Shown: positions 7,364 to 16,900, counted from the stretch's first letter. The stretch is DNA of 64,000 nucleotides from Oscillospiraceae bacterium (GCA_020025595.1 JAHHRV010000002.1:151713-215712); one strand, 5' to 3'. Notes: generated from the sequence alone by a model not told the origin. Program-made: numbers and translations.

Positions 7364-8998
7364 CTATTTTTGACTGCGTAGTACAGTTTTTTGAATTTTG
7401 CCGCTGATCGTTTTAGGCATTTCGGTTACGAACTCAATGAGACGAATCCATTTGTATTCAGCAAGCTTTTGATTGCAGAAATTTTTGATTTCCAATTCAA
7501 GCTCCGGCGAAGGAGTATATCCTGCGCCAAGAACAATTACAGCCTTGATTGCCTGACCTCTGAGCGAATCCGGTACGCCGATCACACTGCATTCCACAAC
7601 AGCGGGATGCTCCATCAGTACATTTTCCACCTCATACGGGCCTACACGGAACCCGCCTGTCTTGATAATATCATCAAACCGTCCGTGGAACCAATAACGA
7701 CCGCATTCATCCATATATGCCGCATCGCCTGTATGATACACGCCATCACGCCAAACATAGCGATACTGTTCTTCATTGTCAAGATATGCAGTAAACACAC
7801 CGGGTTGTTTACCAGCTTTCTCTGGAACAATAACTACTTCTCCTACCTCACCAACTTCAACCGGCTGACCGTTTTTTCCACGAAGCTCAATGCTGTAAAA
7901 GGGTGAAGGCGTTCCCATAGAGCCTTCTACTGCATCACAGCCTTTGAAATTAGCCATTAAAAGAGTTGTCTCAGTTTGACCGTATCCCTCACAAAGCTGA
8001 AGCCCAGTGCGTTCTGTAAACTTACGAAACACTTCGGGTGCCAACATTTCTCCTGCTGTTGTTGCGTGTTTGAGCGTCGGCATATCGGGAATGCCCTTAC
8101 GCACAAGATAGCGATAGACGGTAGGAGGCGCGCAGAAGGAGGTTACGCCATAGCGGTTAATAATAGCGGGTAATTGCTTCGGCTCAAAATTATCGAAATC
8201 ATATACCATAACCGCACTGCCAACCAGCCATTGTCCGTATATTTTCCCCCATGAAGCTTTCGCCCATCCCGTCTCTGCCACCGTAAAGTGTAAGCCGTTA
8301 TCCTCTGCTTGGTGCCAATATTTTGCCGTGACGATATGTGCAAGCGGATAGCTGTGCTCGTGAATTACGCCTTTTGGATAACCGGTAGTACCGGAGGTAA
8401 AATACAGCATCATTGGATCAGTCGCCAAAGTCGGCACACGTTCAAAATCTTCGGAAGCATATTCCATAGCATTTGTCAGATTTTCAAAACCTTCTGCCTC
8501 CTGCCCAACGCACCAGAGCTTCGCGGCCATTTCAGCTTCTTTAAGCGCTGTAGTGATTTTTTCTGGCACCTCGTTTTGAGTGGTACATACAATCGCCTTT
8601 ACTTTGGAGGATTTGATACGGTACACAAAATCGCTAACCGTCAGCATATGAGTTGCCGGTATCATCACAGCACCCAGTTTATGTAGTGCTACTGCCGCAA
8701 ACCAATACTCATAGTGGCGTTTCAAAATCAGCATAACACGATCTCCGTGACCGATTCCTGCACTGCGAAGCACATTTGCCATCTGATTGCTGTACTTTTT
8801 TATATCTGCAAATGAAAAAATATGTTCTTCACCCTCTACGTTGCACCACACGAGAGCACGCTTTTCTGGGGTTTCATCTGCAATTTTATCAACAACATCA
8901 TAACCGAAGTTAAAGTTGTCGGGATATTCAAGTGTTATTTTTTTCAGTCTGCCGTTTTCATCGACAATTTCATTACAATACTGTTCGTATACGCTCAT
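7364..8998 (-). CDS. AMP-forming acyl-CoA synthetase (medium-chain type)
   Basis: 544 residues of the ANL adenylating superfamily. Seen in order: the P-loop-like YFTSGTTGYPKGV near residue 205, GYGQTETT near 340, YHTGDAAYMD near 420, the hinge RFDDIIKTGGFRV, and the catalytic Lys in PKTISGKIQ near 533. The overall pattern fits ACSM-type medium-chain/branched acyl-CoA ligases. It is the last intact gene of the fatty-acid operon, directly after accA. It could activate scavenged fatty acids, but the substrate chain length cannot be read from sequence. Confidence 0.88.
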   Translation of the reverse strand: MSVYEQYCNEIVDENGRLKKITLEYPDNFNFGYDVVDKIADETPEKRALVWCNVEGEEHIFSFADIKKYSNQMANVLRSAGIGHGDRVMLILKRHYEYWFAAVALHKLGAVMIPATHMLTVSDFVYRIKSSKVKAIVCTTQNEVPEKITTALKEAEMAAKLWCVGQEAEGFENLTNAMEYASEDFERVPTLATDPMMLYFTSGTTGYPKGVIHEHSYPLAHIVTAKYWHQAEDNGLHFTVAETGWAKASWGKIYGQWLVGSAVMVYDFDNFEPKQLPAIINRYGVTSFCAPPTVYRYLVRKGIPDMPTLKHATTAGEMLAPEVFRKFTERTGLQLCEGYGQTETTLLMANFKGCDAVEGSMGTPSPFYSIELRGKNGQPVEVGEVGEVVIVPEKAGKQPGVFTAYLDNEEQYRYVWRDGVYHTGDAAYMDECGRYWFHGRFDDIIKTGGFRVGPYEVENVLMEHPAVVECSVIGVPDSLRGQAIKAVIVLGAGYTPSPELELEIKNFCNQKLAEYKWIRLIEFVTEMPKTISGKIQKTVLRSQK

Positions 8999-9000
8999 AC

Positions 9001-9792
9001 TTACTCCTTAACGACTGCACTGACACCCAAATTACGGAATCTGTCATAACGGTTCTGTGTCAAGTCTATGTCGCCTGACAGTTCTTTGAGTTCTTCCGTT
9101 AAAAGGGTACGAATGCGGTCATAAAACTCTTTTTTGCCAATGTCATTCTCAGAAAGGATACGCTCGATCACACCAAGACTTTTGGCATCCTCAGCCGTTA
9201 ATTTCAAACTTGCCGCAGCAGTTTCTGCCTTGACAGAATCCTTCCAAAGAATGCTCGCACACCCTTCGGGAGAAATAACGGAATATACTGCGTTTTGCAG
9301 CATCCAAACTCTATCTGCAACAGCAAGTGCAAGTGCACCACCGCTGCCTCCCTCGCCAATCAAAATGGAGATAACAGGGACACAGAGAGCGGACATTTCC
9401 AGTAGATTCTCTGCGATAGCCTGTCCTTGTCCTCGTTCTTCAGCACCAATTCCGCAGTATGCTCCAGACGTATCCACAATGCAAATAATCGGTCTGCCGA
9501 ATTTCTCTGCCTGCTTCATCAGGCGTAACGCTTTTCGGTATCCTTCCGGTTGAGGCATACCGAAATTACGATATGTACGCTCTTTTGCACTATGACCTTT
9601 TTCGATCGCAATCACCGTCACAGGAGTGTTGTTCAGTTTTGCAATACCACCCACGATAGCAGGATCATCTGCATAACGGCGATCTCCGTGAAATTCGATA
9701 AAGCCTTTGAAAATGTTTTTTATATAATCCAGTCCTGTCGGTCTTTTGCTGTCACGGGCAAGCTTCACACGTTCGTAAGCAGCTTCGCTCAT
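9001..9792 (-). CDS. accA: Acetyl-CoA carboxylase carboxyltransferase subunit alpha
   Basis: 263 residues, the short clostridial form lacking part of the N-terminal helical extension. It has the crotonase-like carboxyltransferase core: FIEFHGDRRYADDPAIVGG, FGMPQPEGYRKALRLM, IVDTSGAYCGIGAEERGQ and the oxyanion Gly pair in IGEGGSGGALAL. With AccD it transfers CO2 from carboxybiotin-AccB to acetyl-CoA, giving malonyl-CoA. It overlaps accD by 4 bases (ATGA-type coupling), which suits a 1:1 complex. Confidence 0.95.
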   Translation of the reverse strand: MSEAAYERVKLARDSKRPTGLDYIKNIFKGFIEFHGDRRYADDPAIVGGIAKLNNTPVTVIAIEKGHSAKERTYRNFGMPQPEGYRKALRLMKQAEKFGRPIICIVDTSGAYCGIGAEERGQGQAIAENLLEMSALCVPVISILIGEGGSGGALALAVADRVWMLQNAVYSVISPEGCASILWKDSVKAETAAASLKLTAEDAKSLGVIERILSENDIGKKEFYDRIRTLLTEELKELSGDIDLTQNRYDRFRNLGVSAVVKE

Positions 9793-10649
9793 ACCATCGC
9801 CCTCCCATCGTGCATTTTTAAAAGCTCGGTCAAATATTTTTTCTGATTGGAACGCTGGATAATACTGTCGATAAATCCGTGTTCCAGTACAAATTCCGAC
9901 TTTTGGAATCCTTCCGGCAGAGCCTTCTTTGTCGTCTGCTCAATAACTCTTGCGCCTGCAAAACCAACAGTTGCACCGGGTTCTGCAAGAATAATATCCG
10001 CTTCCATAGCGAAGCTTGCCGTCACACCGCCGGTTGTCGGATCGGTAAGGACAGCAATATACAAAAGTCCTGCGTCGCTGTGCCGTTTTACCGCAGCACT
10101 TGTTTTCGCCATCTGCATCAAAGACAGCAAGCCTTCCTGCATACGAGCGCCGCCGGATACAGTAAAGCCGATAACCGGCAAACGGTGTTGCACAGCATAT
10201 TCAAATAATGTAGTGATTTTTTCGCCAACGGCACTGCCCATACTGCCCATTATGAAATAAGACTCCATAACAAACAAGCAGCACTTTTGCTTGCCAATCA
10301 TAGCAGTACCGCATACCACAGCTTCTTTTTCACAGCTCGCTGCGCGAACAGTTTCAATCTTGTCGTTATATCCGGGAAAATTCAGGGGATTTTCTGCTTT
10401 CATATTGGAATATAATTCGTGAAAGCTCCCTTTGTCGGTAATCATTTGTATGCGCTGGCGTGCTTTCATACGGAAATGGTAACCACAGGGGCAGACAAGA
10501 TCATTCGCCCAAAGGCGGCTTAATGGAATATCCTTGTGGCAATTCGGGCAGTTTTTCTCAGGCTCACCGGCATCACGCTGAACGGGAGCAGAAGTGCGTC
10601 CACCTTCTTCCAACTGATTCTTAGGTTTCAAAAAATTAAGTAATGCCAT
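9789..10649 (-). CDS. accD: Acetyl-CoA carboxylase carboxyltransferase subunit beta
   Basis: 286 residues. An N-terminal zinc ribbon (CPNC near residue 35, second knuckle VCPCGYHF near 53) precedes the carboxyltransferase domain (GSMGSAVGEKI, VSGGARMQEGLLSLMQMAK, DPTTGGVTASFA, FAGARVIEQT). The second zinc knuckle reads C-P-C instead of the usual C-x-x-C, an oddity that could weaken metal binding or be a one-codon deletion. It forms the carboxyltransferase heterotetramer with AccA. Confidence 0.95.
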   Translation of the reverse strand: MALLNFLKPKNQLEEGGRTSAPVQRDAGEPEKNCPNCHKDIPLSRLWANDLVCPCGYHFRMKARQRIQMITDKGSFHELYSNMKAENPLNFPGYNDKIETVRAASCEKEAVVCGTAMIGKQKCCLFVMESYFIMGSMGSAVGEKITTLFEYAVQHRLPVIGFTVSGGARMQEGLLSLMQMAKTSAAVKRHSDAGLLYIAVLTDPTTGGVTASFAMEADIILAEPGATVGFAGARVIEQTTKKALPEGFQKSEFVLEHGFIDSIIQRSNQKKYLTELLKMHDGRAMV

Positions 10650-10653
10650 TTCA

Positions 10654-11961
10654 TCACCTGTTTCCCATAAAAGTCAAATCATAATTTCCGGATGTAAAGC
10701 GTTCATCTTCAACAATCCGCAGCTGCTCCTCAATGTTTGTCGGTATACCGTCAATTACCAATTCACAAAGTGCTGCTCGCATTTTACGAAGGGTTTCTTC
10801 TCGTGTTTTTGCATATACGATTAGTTTGCCGAGCAACGAATCATAGTACGGAGATACGACCGTACCGGTAACCAGGCAAGTATCAAACCGTACAGACGGG
10901 CCGCCCGGAACATGGAGCATTTTCAAAGTTCCGCAGCTTCCTGCATTGATACGACATTCGATTGCAGAACCTTTCATCATGACATCCTTTTGCGTGAAGT
11001 TCAGAGGAATGCCGGCAGCTACACGGATCTGCCATTTCACAATGTCAAAGCCTGTCAGCATTTCCGTTACACAATGTTCTACTTGCAGCCGAACATTCAT
11101 TTCCATAAACCAGAAGTTACCTTCACGGTCGAGCAGAAATTCAAGTGTACCCGCACCGACATAACCATTTTTCTTAACGGCATCTACCGCAAGCTCCATA
11201 ATCTTTTGGCGCTGCTCATCATTAACAGCGGGTGAGGGCGTTTCTTCCAACAGCTTTTGATTTCGTCTTTGAAGAGAACAATCACGGTCTCCGAGACACA
11301 CCGCATTTCCGTGCTCATCGGCAAGTATCTGCAATTCAACATGTCTTGCGGGGAAAATGTATTTTTCAAGATATACGCTTCCGTCACCGAAAGCACTGAT
11401 AGCTTCGGCAGTTGCCTGTAAATAAGCATCGTCCAATTCATCCGCAGAGCGAATCAAGCGGATGCCTCGACCACCGCCGCCCGCACATGCTTTGAGCATC
11501 ACAGGATAGCCGATTCTTTCGGCTGCTCTTTTTGCTTCTTCCACAGATGCCACAGCCTTTGTACCGGGTATTACTGAAAGTCCCGTATCGCGGATAAGCT
11601 CTTTCAGGATCGCTTTGTCACTGAATCGTTCCATACTTTCGGGATTGGGGCCGATAAATGCCAAGCCGTTCTTTCTGCAAAGGCGAGCAAAATGAGCATT
11701 TTCAGAAAGAAAGCCATAACCGGGATGAATCGCCTGAGCGCCTGCTAAAATGGCGGTGCTTATTATTTGATTTTCATTCAGATAGCTTTCCGAAGCTTCG
11801 GGACCGCCGATGCAATAGCTTTGGTCGGCAAGTGCCACGTGTAAGGCGTTTTTATCCGCCTCGGAATATACAGCCACCGTAGCCACGCCCATTTCCTTAC
11901 AAGCCCGAATAATACGGACAGCGATCTCGCCACGGTTGGCGATCAGTATTTTTGAAAACAT
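10654..11961 (-). CDS. accC: Biotin carboxylase
   Basis: 435 residues, slightly short of the usual 445-450, with the loss at the C-terminus. ATP-grasp enzyme: N-terminal ILIANRGEIAVRIIRACKEMG, glycine-rich loop KACAGGGGRGIRL near 160, EKYIFPARHVELQILAD, and catalytic-site FLLDREGNFWFMEMNVRLQVEH with Glu, Asn and Arg. It carboxylates the biotin on AccB at the expense of ATP. It lies 4 bases from accD and directly follows fabZ. Confidence 0.96.
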   Translation of the reverse strand: MFSKILIANRGEIAVRIIRACKEMGVATVAVYSEADKNALHVALADQSYCIGGPEASESYLNENQIISTAILAGAQAIHPGYGFLSENAHFARLCRKNGLAFIGPNPESMERFSDKAILKELIRDTGLSVIPGTKAVASVEEAKRAAERIGYPVMLKACAGGGGRGIRLIRSADELDDAYLQATAEAISAFGDGSVYLEKYIFPARHVELQILADEHGNAVCLGDRDCSLQRRNQKLLEETPSPAVNDEQRQKIMELAVDAVKKNGYVGAGTLEFLLDREGNFWFMEMNVRLQVEHCVTEMLTGFDIVKWQIRVAAGIPLNFTQKDVMMKGSAIECRINAGSCGTLKMLHVPGGPSVRFDTCLVTGTVVSPYYDSLLGKLIVYAKTREETLRKMRAALCELVIDGIPTNIEEQLRIVEDERFTSGNYDLTFMGNR

Positions 11962-11964
11962 AGT

Positions 11965-12381
11965 TTACGCTCCTGTAATCGCAAAGGAAAATTCAGCGGA
12001 TACACAGAGTCTGCCTTCCACAGTAACCGTGCCTTCTGCAAAATAGAAGGGATGTTTTGCTCTTTTAATATGGCACTGTGTTTCAATCGTATCGCCCGGT
12101 TTTACGGGGGAACGAAATTTGACATTATTCAGTCCTGTGTAGACCGGTAGTTTTCCTTCGCTCATTGCATCCTGCATCAGTACGCAAGCGGACTGTGCCA
12201 GTATCTCACAGAGAATAACACCGGGAACAATGGGGTTATCGGGGAAATGACCTTTTAAGAAGAACTCATCCCCACGAACGGTATAATGCCCGATAGCAGT
12301 ACCGTCCTTGTTCTCTACATCGTCCAAGAGCAGCATATTGTCCCTGTGAGGCAATATTGTCATTATTTCTTCTCTGTTCAT
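11965..12381 (-). CDS. fabZ: 3-hydroxyacyl-ACP dehydratase FabZ
   Basis: 138 residues from MNREEIMTILPHRDNMLL. The start at 12381 is preferred because the longer frame overlaps accB. It has a hot-dog fold with catalytic His in LKGHFPDNPIVPGV and Glu in ILCEILAQSA, the standard FabZ signature. It removes water from 3-hydroxyacyl-ACP. Its position between accB and accC is a common Clostridia/Lactobacillales arrangement. Confidence 0.94.
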   Translation of the reverse strand: MNREEIMTILPHRDNMLLLDDVENKDGTAIGHYTVRGDEFFLKGHFPDNPIVPGVILCEILAQSACVLMQDAMSEGKLPVYTGLNNVKFRSPVKPGDTIETQCHIKRAKHPFYFAEGTVTVEGRLCVSAEFSFAITGA

Positions 12382-12385
12382 ATTC

Positions 12386-12808
12386 TTACCTCTTAATACG
12401 GAACAGCTCTGTGCCGTATTCCACAACCTGACCGTTGGTAACGCAGACCTCGGAAATAACGCCGTCTTCCTCGGCGGTGATTTCATTCATCAGTTTCATA
12501 GCTTCTACAATGCAAAGTGTCTGACCTTTCTTTACACTGTTTCCAATGGCTACATAAGGATCTGCATTTTCAGCGGGAGCAGCATAAAACACACCGACAA
12601 TCGGAGATTTCACGCTGATATAATCTTTCGGTTCGGATGTTGTCTGTATATCACCGACAGATTCGGGAACAGAATATACGGTTTCTTTTGCTGGTGCTGA
12701 AACGGAACGCTCCAAACGAACCTTGCTGTTTTCTTCTGTGATTTCAAGTCCGGTTAGCTCAAGCTCCTTCATCAACTCGGCATATTTGCGAATATCTGTT
12801 TCTTTCAT
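12386..12808 (-). CDS. accB: Biotin carboxyl carrier protein of acetyl-CoA carboxylase
   Basis: 140 residues starting at MKETDIRKYAELM. An N-terminal helix is followed by a flexible Ser/Pro/Glu linker and the biotinyl domain (VKSPIVGVFYAAP). The acceptor Lys lies in CIVEAMKLMNEI, about residue 106. It carries carboxybiotin between AccC and AccA/AccD. It needs BirA for modification, and only a broken birA fragment is present in this window. Confidence 0.95.
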   Translation of the reverse strand: MKETDIRKYAELMKELELTGLEITEENSKVRLERSVSAPAKETVYSVPESVGDIQTTSEPKDYISVKSPIVGVFYAAPAENADPYVAIGNSVKKGQTLCIVEAMKLMNEITAEEDGVISEVCVTNGQVVEYGTELFRIKR

Positions 12809-12812
12809 TGCC

Positions 12813-14051
12813 TTACACCTTTCTGAAAGCAAGACAAGCGTTGTGACCGCCAAATCCAAGAGAGTTGGAAAGTGCCAATGTAATGTCTGCTTTCACAGCA
12901 ACATTCGGAACGCAATTCAGATCACAATTTTCATCTTGCTCGTTCAAATTGATTGTGGGAGGGATAACACCCTCATTCAGTGCGAAAAGGCAGGCCAATG
13001 CTTCAATGGCACCTGCAGCACCGAGCATATGTCCGGTCATGGACTTTGTGGAGCTTACATATGCCTTCTTCGCATTATCTTCTCCAAGAGCTTTCTTAAT
13101 GGCAGCCGTTTCGATCACATCGTTCATCGGAGTTCCGGTGCCGTGTGCATTAACGTATACAACATCATTTTCTGTATAATCTGCTTCCTTCATAGCATCT
13201 ACCATTGCCTGAGCACCGCCCCTTGCTTCGGGATGAGGAGCTGTGATGTGATGTGCATCGCAGGTAGAACCATATCCGCAAACTTCACCGTAAATTTTAG
13301 CGCCACGTGCCTTTGCGTGTTCATATTCCTCCAAAACAAGGGCAACCGCACCTTCGCCGATAATGAAACCGCCTCTGCGCTTATCGAAAGGCAAGGATGC
13401 TTCATCGGGATTTTCGGAAGTAGACAACGCCTGCATATTGACAAAGCCTGCAATGGCAGACGGAACAATAGCGGCTTCTGCACCGCCGGTAATCACAGCA
13501 TCTGCATAACCGTGACGAACAAGGCGCATTGCTTCGCCAATGGCATTTGAGCCGGAAGCACAAGCGGTTACTGCGGGCATAGCAGAACCACGGCAATCGT
13601 GACGAATGGCAATCATTCCTGCTGCCATATTACCGATCATCATAGGAACAAACAGCGGGGATACACGGCGAGGGCCTTTCTCCATCAGCTTGGTATGCTC
13701 GGTTTCAAATGTGCCGATGCCACCGATACCCGTACCGAAGATAACAGCAAAGCGTTCCGGTTCAACAGCACCTTCAACGCCGCTTTCGTCCACTGCCTGC
13801 TGTGCGGCTGCAACGGCAAACTGTGCATAACGGTCGGTACGGAGCACATCGTTCACTTCCAAATATTCTTTTGGATCGAAGTCTTTGACTTCAGCGCCCA
13901 ACTTTGCCTTAAATTTCTCTGTATCAAAAAGTGTAATGGGAGCAATGCCATTCTTACCGTTCTTCATACCTTCCCAGGTATCTGCCACATTGTTTCCCAA
14001 AGGGGTAATTGCACCGATACCGGTGACAACAACTCTTCTGTTTTCACTCAT
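12813..14051 (-). CDS. fabF: 3-oxoacyl-ACP synthase II
   Basis: 412 residues, full length for the family. Condensing-enzyme triad: Cys in VTACASGSNAIGEAMR near 164, His in NAHGTGTPMND near 303, His in KSMTGHMLGAAGA near 340. It elongates acyl-ACP with malonyl-ACP and is important for membrane fluidity. No fabH is present in the window, so initiation must come from elsewhere. A ribosome site precedes the ATG (GGAGAATAATT). Confidence 0.96.
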   Translation of the reverse strand: MSENRRVVVTGIGAITPLGNNVADTWEGMKNGKNGIAPITLFDTEKFKAKLGAEVKDFDPKEYLEVNDVLRTDRYAQFAVAAAQQAVDESGVEGAVEPERFAVIFGTGIGGIGTFETEHTKLMEKGPRRVSPLFVPMMIGNMAAGMIAIRHDCRGSAMPAVTACASGSNAIGEAMRLVRHGYADAVITGGAEAAIVPSAIAGFVNMQALSTSENPDEASLPFDKRRGGFIIGEGAVALVLEEYEHAKARGAKIYGEVCGYGSTCDAHHITAPHPEARGGAQAMVDAMKEADYTENDVVYVNAHGTGTPMNDVIETAAIKKALGEDNAKKAYVSSTKSMTGHMLGAAGAIEALACLFALNEGVIPPTINLNEQDENCDLNCVPNVAVKADITLALSNSLGFGGHNACLAFRKV

Positions 14052-14062
14052 AATTATTCTCC

Positions 14063-14791
14063 TTACATAGCAATGCCGCCGTCAACACGGAGGACTTCGC
14101 CGGTTACATATTTTGCAGTCGCAAGGTATGCTACTGCCTCTGCCACATCCGCTGTTTCGCCCATCTTGCCGAGGGGAATCATATTCAGAAGAGGATTGTC
14201 TGTTTGATTTCCTGTCATATCCGTTGCGATAAAGCCGGGAGCAACTGCATTACAGCGGATACCTTTGGGTGCAAGCTCCTTTGCAACAGACTTTGTAAGT
14301 CCAATAAGACCGGCTTTCGATGCAGAGTAGTTACATTGTCCTGCGTTGCCCATCATACCGGCAACCGAGGTAATATTGATAACACAACCTTCACGTGCTC
14401 GAATGAACAGCCCCGTCATATGGCGGATCATGTTGAAAGCACCTTTGAGGTTGGTATCCAGAACCGCATCAAAATCTTCTTCCTTCATCATAGCAAGCAG
14501 ACCGTCACGGGTAATGCCTGCATTATTAACAAGGATCTGTGCTGTACCGAAGTCAGCTTTAATCTTTGCAACAGTTTCCTTTGCCGCTGAAAAATCAGCG
14601 ACATTGCATTGATACGCCTTTGCATCAACACCGTATTCCTGCTTGCATTTTTTACAAACATTCTCTGCGGCGGTTGCATTGCCTGCATAAATAACGGCTA
14701 CATTGGCGCCCAAAGAAGCCAGTTTATAAACGATTGCCTCACCGATGCCACGAGAGCCGCCGGTCACTACCGCATTCTTTCCTTTCAGCAT
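14063..14791 (-). CDS. fabG: 3-oxoacyl-ACP reductase
   Basis: 242-residue short-chain dehydrogenase. The NADP-binding motif is TGGSRGIGEAI at 9-19, NNAGITRD lies near 88, and the catalytic Ser-Tyr-Lys are in NITSVAG and YSASKAG. It reduces 3-oxoacyl-ACP. The ATG overlaps the end of fabD by 7 bases, consistent with coupled translation in the operon. Confidence 0.96.
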   Translation of the reverse strand: MLKGKNAVVTGGSRGIGEAIVYKLASLGANVAVIYAGNATAAENVCKKCKQEYGVDAKAYQCNVADFSAAKETVAKIKADFGTAQILVNNAGITRDGLLAMMKEEDFDAVLDTNLKGAFNMIRHMTGLFIRAREGCVINITSVAGMMGNAGQCNYSASKAGLIGLTKSVAKELAPKGIRCNAVAPGFIATDMTGNQTDNPLLNMIPLGKMGETADVAEAVAYLATAKYVTGEVLRVDGGIAM

Positions 14792-15684
14792 ACTTCCACC
14801 TCCGCGAGATATTCGATAACGTTTGCAGTCCTTACGTCTGCGCTGATCTTCTTAATCATATTGGCAAGCGTTTTGCCGGGACCGATTTCAATGAATGTGT
14901 CCACACCGTCTGCGATCATATTTCGGATGATTTTTTCCCACTGCACAGGATTGCAAATCTGCTTTGAAAGCAATTCTACGACATTCTCTGTGTAAGGCTC
15001 AGCCGTCATATTGGAATAGAGCGTAACTGTTCTTTCCTTGATTTCTGCCTTCGTCAATTCCTCAGCAAACGCATTTGCCGCCTCATTCATAAAGGGAGAA
15101 TGGAATGCTCCTTTTACCTTAAGCGGAATGGCTCTGCCACCGGCTGCCTTTACGTCAGCAAAGAAATCTGTCATTTGAGTAGAAAGACCGGATACGGTTA
15201 TTTGTCCGGGGCAGTTGAAGTTTACGGGGTAAACATCGGAATATTTACTGCATATATCCCGCACCTGTTCGGGCATGAGCTTCACAACAGCAGCCATAGA
15301 CGTGTCAAACTTCTCAGCCTCGCTCTGCATCAGTTCTCCACGTTTGCAGACAAGACGGAAACCTGTCTCATTATCAAATGCTCCACTAACAGTTGCCGCA
15401 ACAACCTCACCGAGAGAAAATCCTGCAACCACATCGGGAGCAATACCTTTTGCCATCAGAACACTTGTCGCCGCCAGTTCCATTGCGAAAAGGCAAGGCT
15501 GTGTATTCTTGGTTTCCTTCAATTCGTCTTCCGTGCCGTTAAAGCATTGAACAGATGTACCTGGACGGATTCCGTCACATAAAGCATAAATCTTTTGGGC
15601 AGCCGGATATTTTTCATACAGGTCTTTTCCCATACCGGGATACTGGTCGCCCTGACCTGAAAAAACAAATGCTATTTTACCCAT
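14785..15684 (-). CDS. fabD: Malonyl-CoA:ACP transacylase
   Basis: 299 residues. It opens with IAFVFSGQGDQYPGMGKDLY, the FabD signature. The nucleophile elbow reads GFSLGE rather than the usual GHSLGE, but the Ser is kept. The catalytic His lies in KVKGAFHSPFM near 198, and FIEIGPGKTLANM is near the C-terminus. It loads malonyl units onto ACP. It overlaps fabK by 13 bases. Confidence 0.95.
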   Translation of the reverse strand: MGKIAFVFSGQGDQYPGMGKDLYEKYPAAQKIYALCDGIRPGTSVQCFNGTEDELKETKNTQPCLFAMELAATSVLMAKGIAPDVVAGFSLGEVVAATVSGAFDNETGFRLVCKRGELMQSEAEKFDTSMAAVVKLMPEQVRDICSKYSDVYPVNFNCPGQITVSGLSTQMTDFFADVKAAGGRAIPLKVKGAFHSPFMNEAANAFAEELTKAEIKERTVTLYSNMTAEPYTENVVELLSKQICNPVQWEKIIRNMIADGVDTFIEIGPGKTLANMIKKISADVRTANVIEYLAEVEVC

Positions 15685-16622
15685 TGTGATGCTCTCAGAA
15701 GGATAGGCTCAGCTTCCTCCATAACTTCCTTAACAATTTCTGCCGCAGGCTGTTCTTTCTTAACCATGGCGGCGATCTGACCGGAGAGGAAACAACCCTT
15801 TTCATTGTCACCCTCTTGCACAGCAAGTCTTAATGCTCCTGTTGCCAGTGCTTCCAGTTCCTCATCCGGCATTCCGCCGTATTCAGCCTTAGAATACACT
15901 CTGGCAAACTGGGTACGGAGACTGCGAACGGGATGTCCCAAGCGTTTTCCCGTTACCATTGTGCAAAGATCGGTCGCTTTTAAGATTTTTTCTTTATATG
16001 CAGGATGAATGGTACACTCATTTGCACTAAGGAAACGGGTTCCCATCTGCACACCCTGCGCACCAAGCATAAAGGCCGCAGCAACGCCTCTGCCGTCAGC
16101 AATACCGCCTGCTGCAATAACAGGCAGAGTAGTCGCATCACAAATCTGCGGAACAAGAACCATTGTAGTAAGCTCGCCCACATGACCTCCGCTTTCACCG
16201 CCTTCTGCAATAAGAGCAGATGCGCCAAGTCTGGTCATCAGCTTTGCCATTGCAACCGAAGCAACCACCGGAATAACCTTAATGCCTGCCGCAAGCCAAT
16301 CCTTAATGTATTTGGAAGGATTACCGGCACCTGTGGTCACAACCTCAACTTTTTCTTCTATAACAACTTTAGCCACTTCATCCGCAAAGGGACTCAGCAG
16401 CATAATATTTACGCCAATAGGTTTATTAGTGATACCCTTGGCAACCTGGATCTGCTGTCTTACATAATCGCCGGGAGCATTTCCTGCCGCAATTATGCCA
16501 AGACCGCCGCCGTTGGACACGGCAGCGGCCAGTTTACCGTCAGCGATCCAAGCCATACCACCTTGAAACACAGGATATTCGATACCCAGCATCTCACAAA
16601 TTGCTGACTTAATCATAAGCAT
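15672..16622 (-). CDS. fabK: FMN-dependent enoyl-ACP reductase II
   Basis: 316 residues of the nitronate monooxygenase/FabK TIM-barrel family. It begins CEMLGIEYPVFQGGMAWIAD. The FMN/catalytic region AEGGESGGHVGELTT near 145 is typical of FabK, as are PVIAAGGIADGRGVAAAFMLGA and QMGTRF. It carries out the last reduction in each elongation cycle and is insensitive to triclosan in known members. Its ATG overlaps the acpP stop (TAATG). A second ATG six bases in is possible. Confidence 0.94.
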   Translation of the reverse strand: MLMIKSAICEMLGIEYPVFQGGMAWIADGKLAAAVSNGGGLGIIAAGNAPGDYVRQQIQVAKGITNKPIGVNIMLLSPFADEVAKVVIEEKVEVVTTGAGNPSKYIKDWLAAGIKVIPVVASVAMAKLMTRLGASALIAEGGESGGHVGELTTMVLVPQICDATTLPVIAAGGIADGRGVAAAFMLGAQGVQMGTRFLSANECTIHPAYKEKILKATDLCTMVTGKRLGHPVRSLRTQFARVYSKAEYGGMPDEELEALATGALRLAVQEGDNEKGCFLSGQIAAMVKKEQPAAEIVKEVMEEAEPILLRASQWVK

Positions 16623-16843
16623 TAACCCTGCTTGCTCTGGATGAACTTATCCAGATCGTCGATGGTTTCCACTTTCTGATCCAATTCGATCTCGATACCG
16701 ATTTCGTCCTCCAGATTCATCAGAAGCTCTACTGTGTCGAGAGAGTCGATGCCAAGCTCAGAGAACTTGCTTTCCGGCTTTACAACAGAAACATCGCAGC
16801 CTGTGCGTTCCGAAACGATTTTTGCAATGGCGTCAAAGTACAT
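16622..16843 (-). CDS. acpP: Acyl carrier protein
   Basis: 73 residues beginning MYFDAIAKIVSERTG; the start is set by GGAGG nine bases upstream. The phosphopantetheine Ser lies in ELGIDSLDTVELLM (the DSLD motif). Acidic helix II is present, as expected for ACP. It is the first gene of the fatty-acid operon and carries the growing acyl chain. Confidence 0.96.
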   Translation of the reverse strand: MYFDAIAKIVSERTGCDVSVVKPESKFSELGIDSLDTVELLMNLEDEIGIEIELDQKVETIDDLDKFIQSKQG

Positions 16844-16900
16844 AATGAAATGCCTCCAAAATAGAATTTTCAAGCAGTTTTCTGCTGCCTGTTGCTATCT

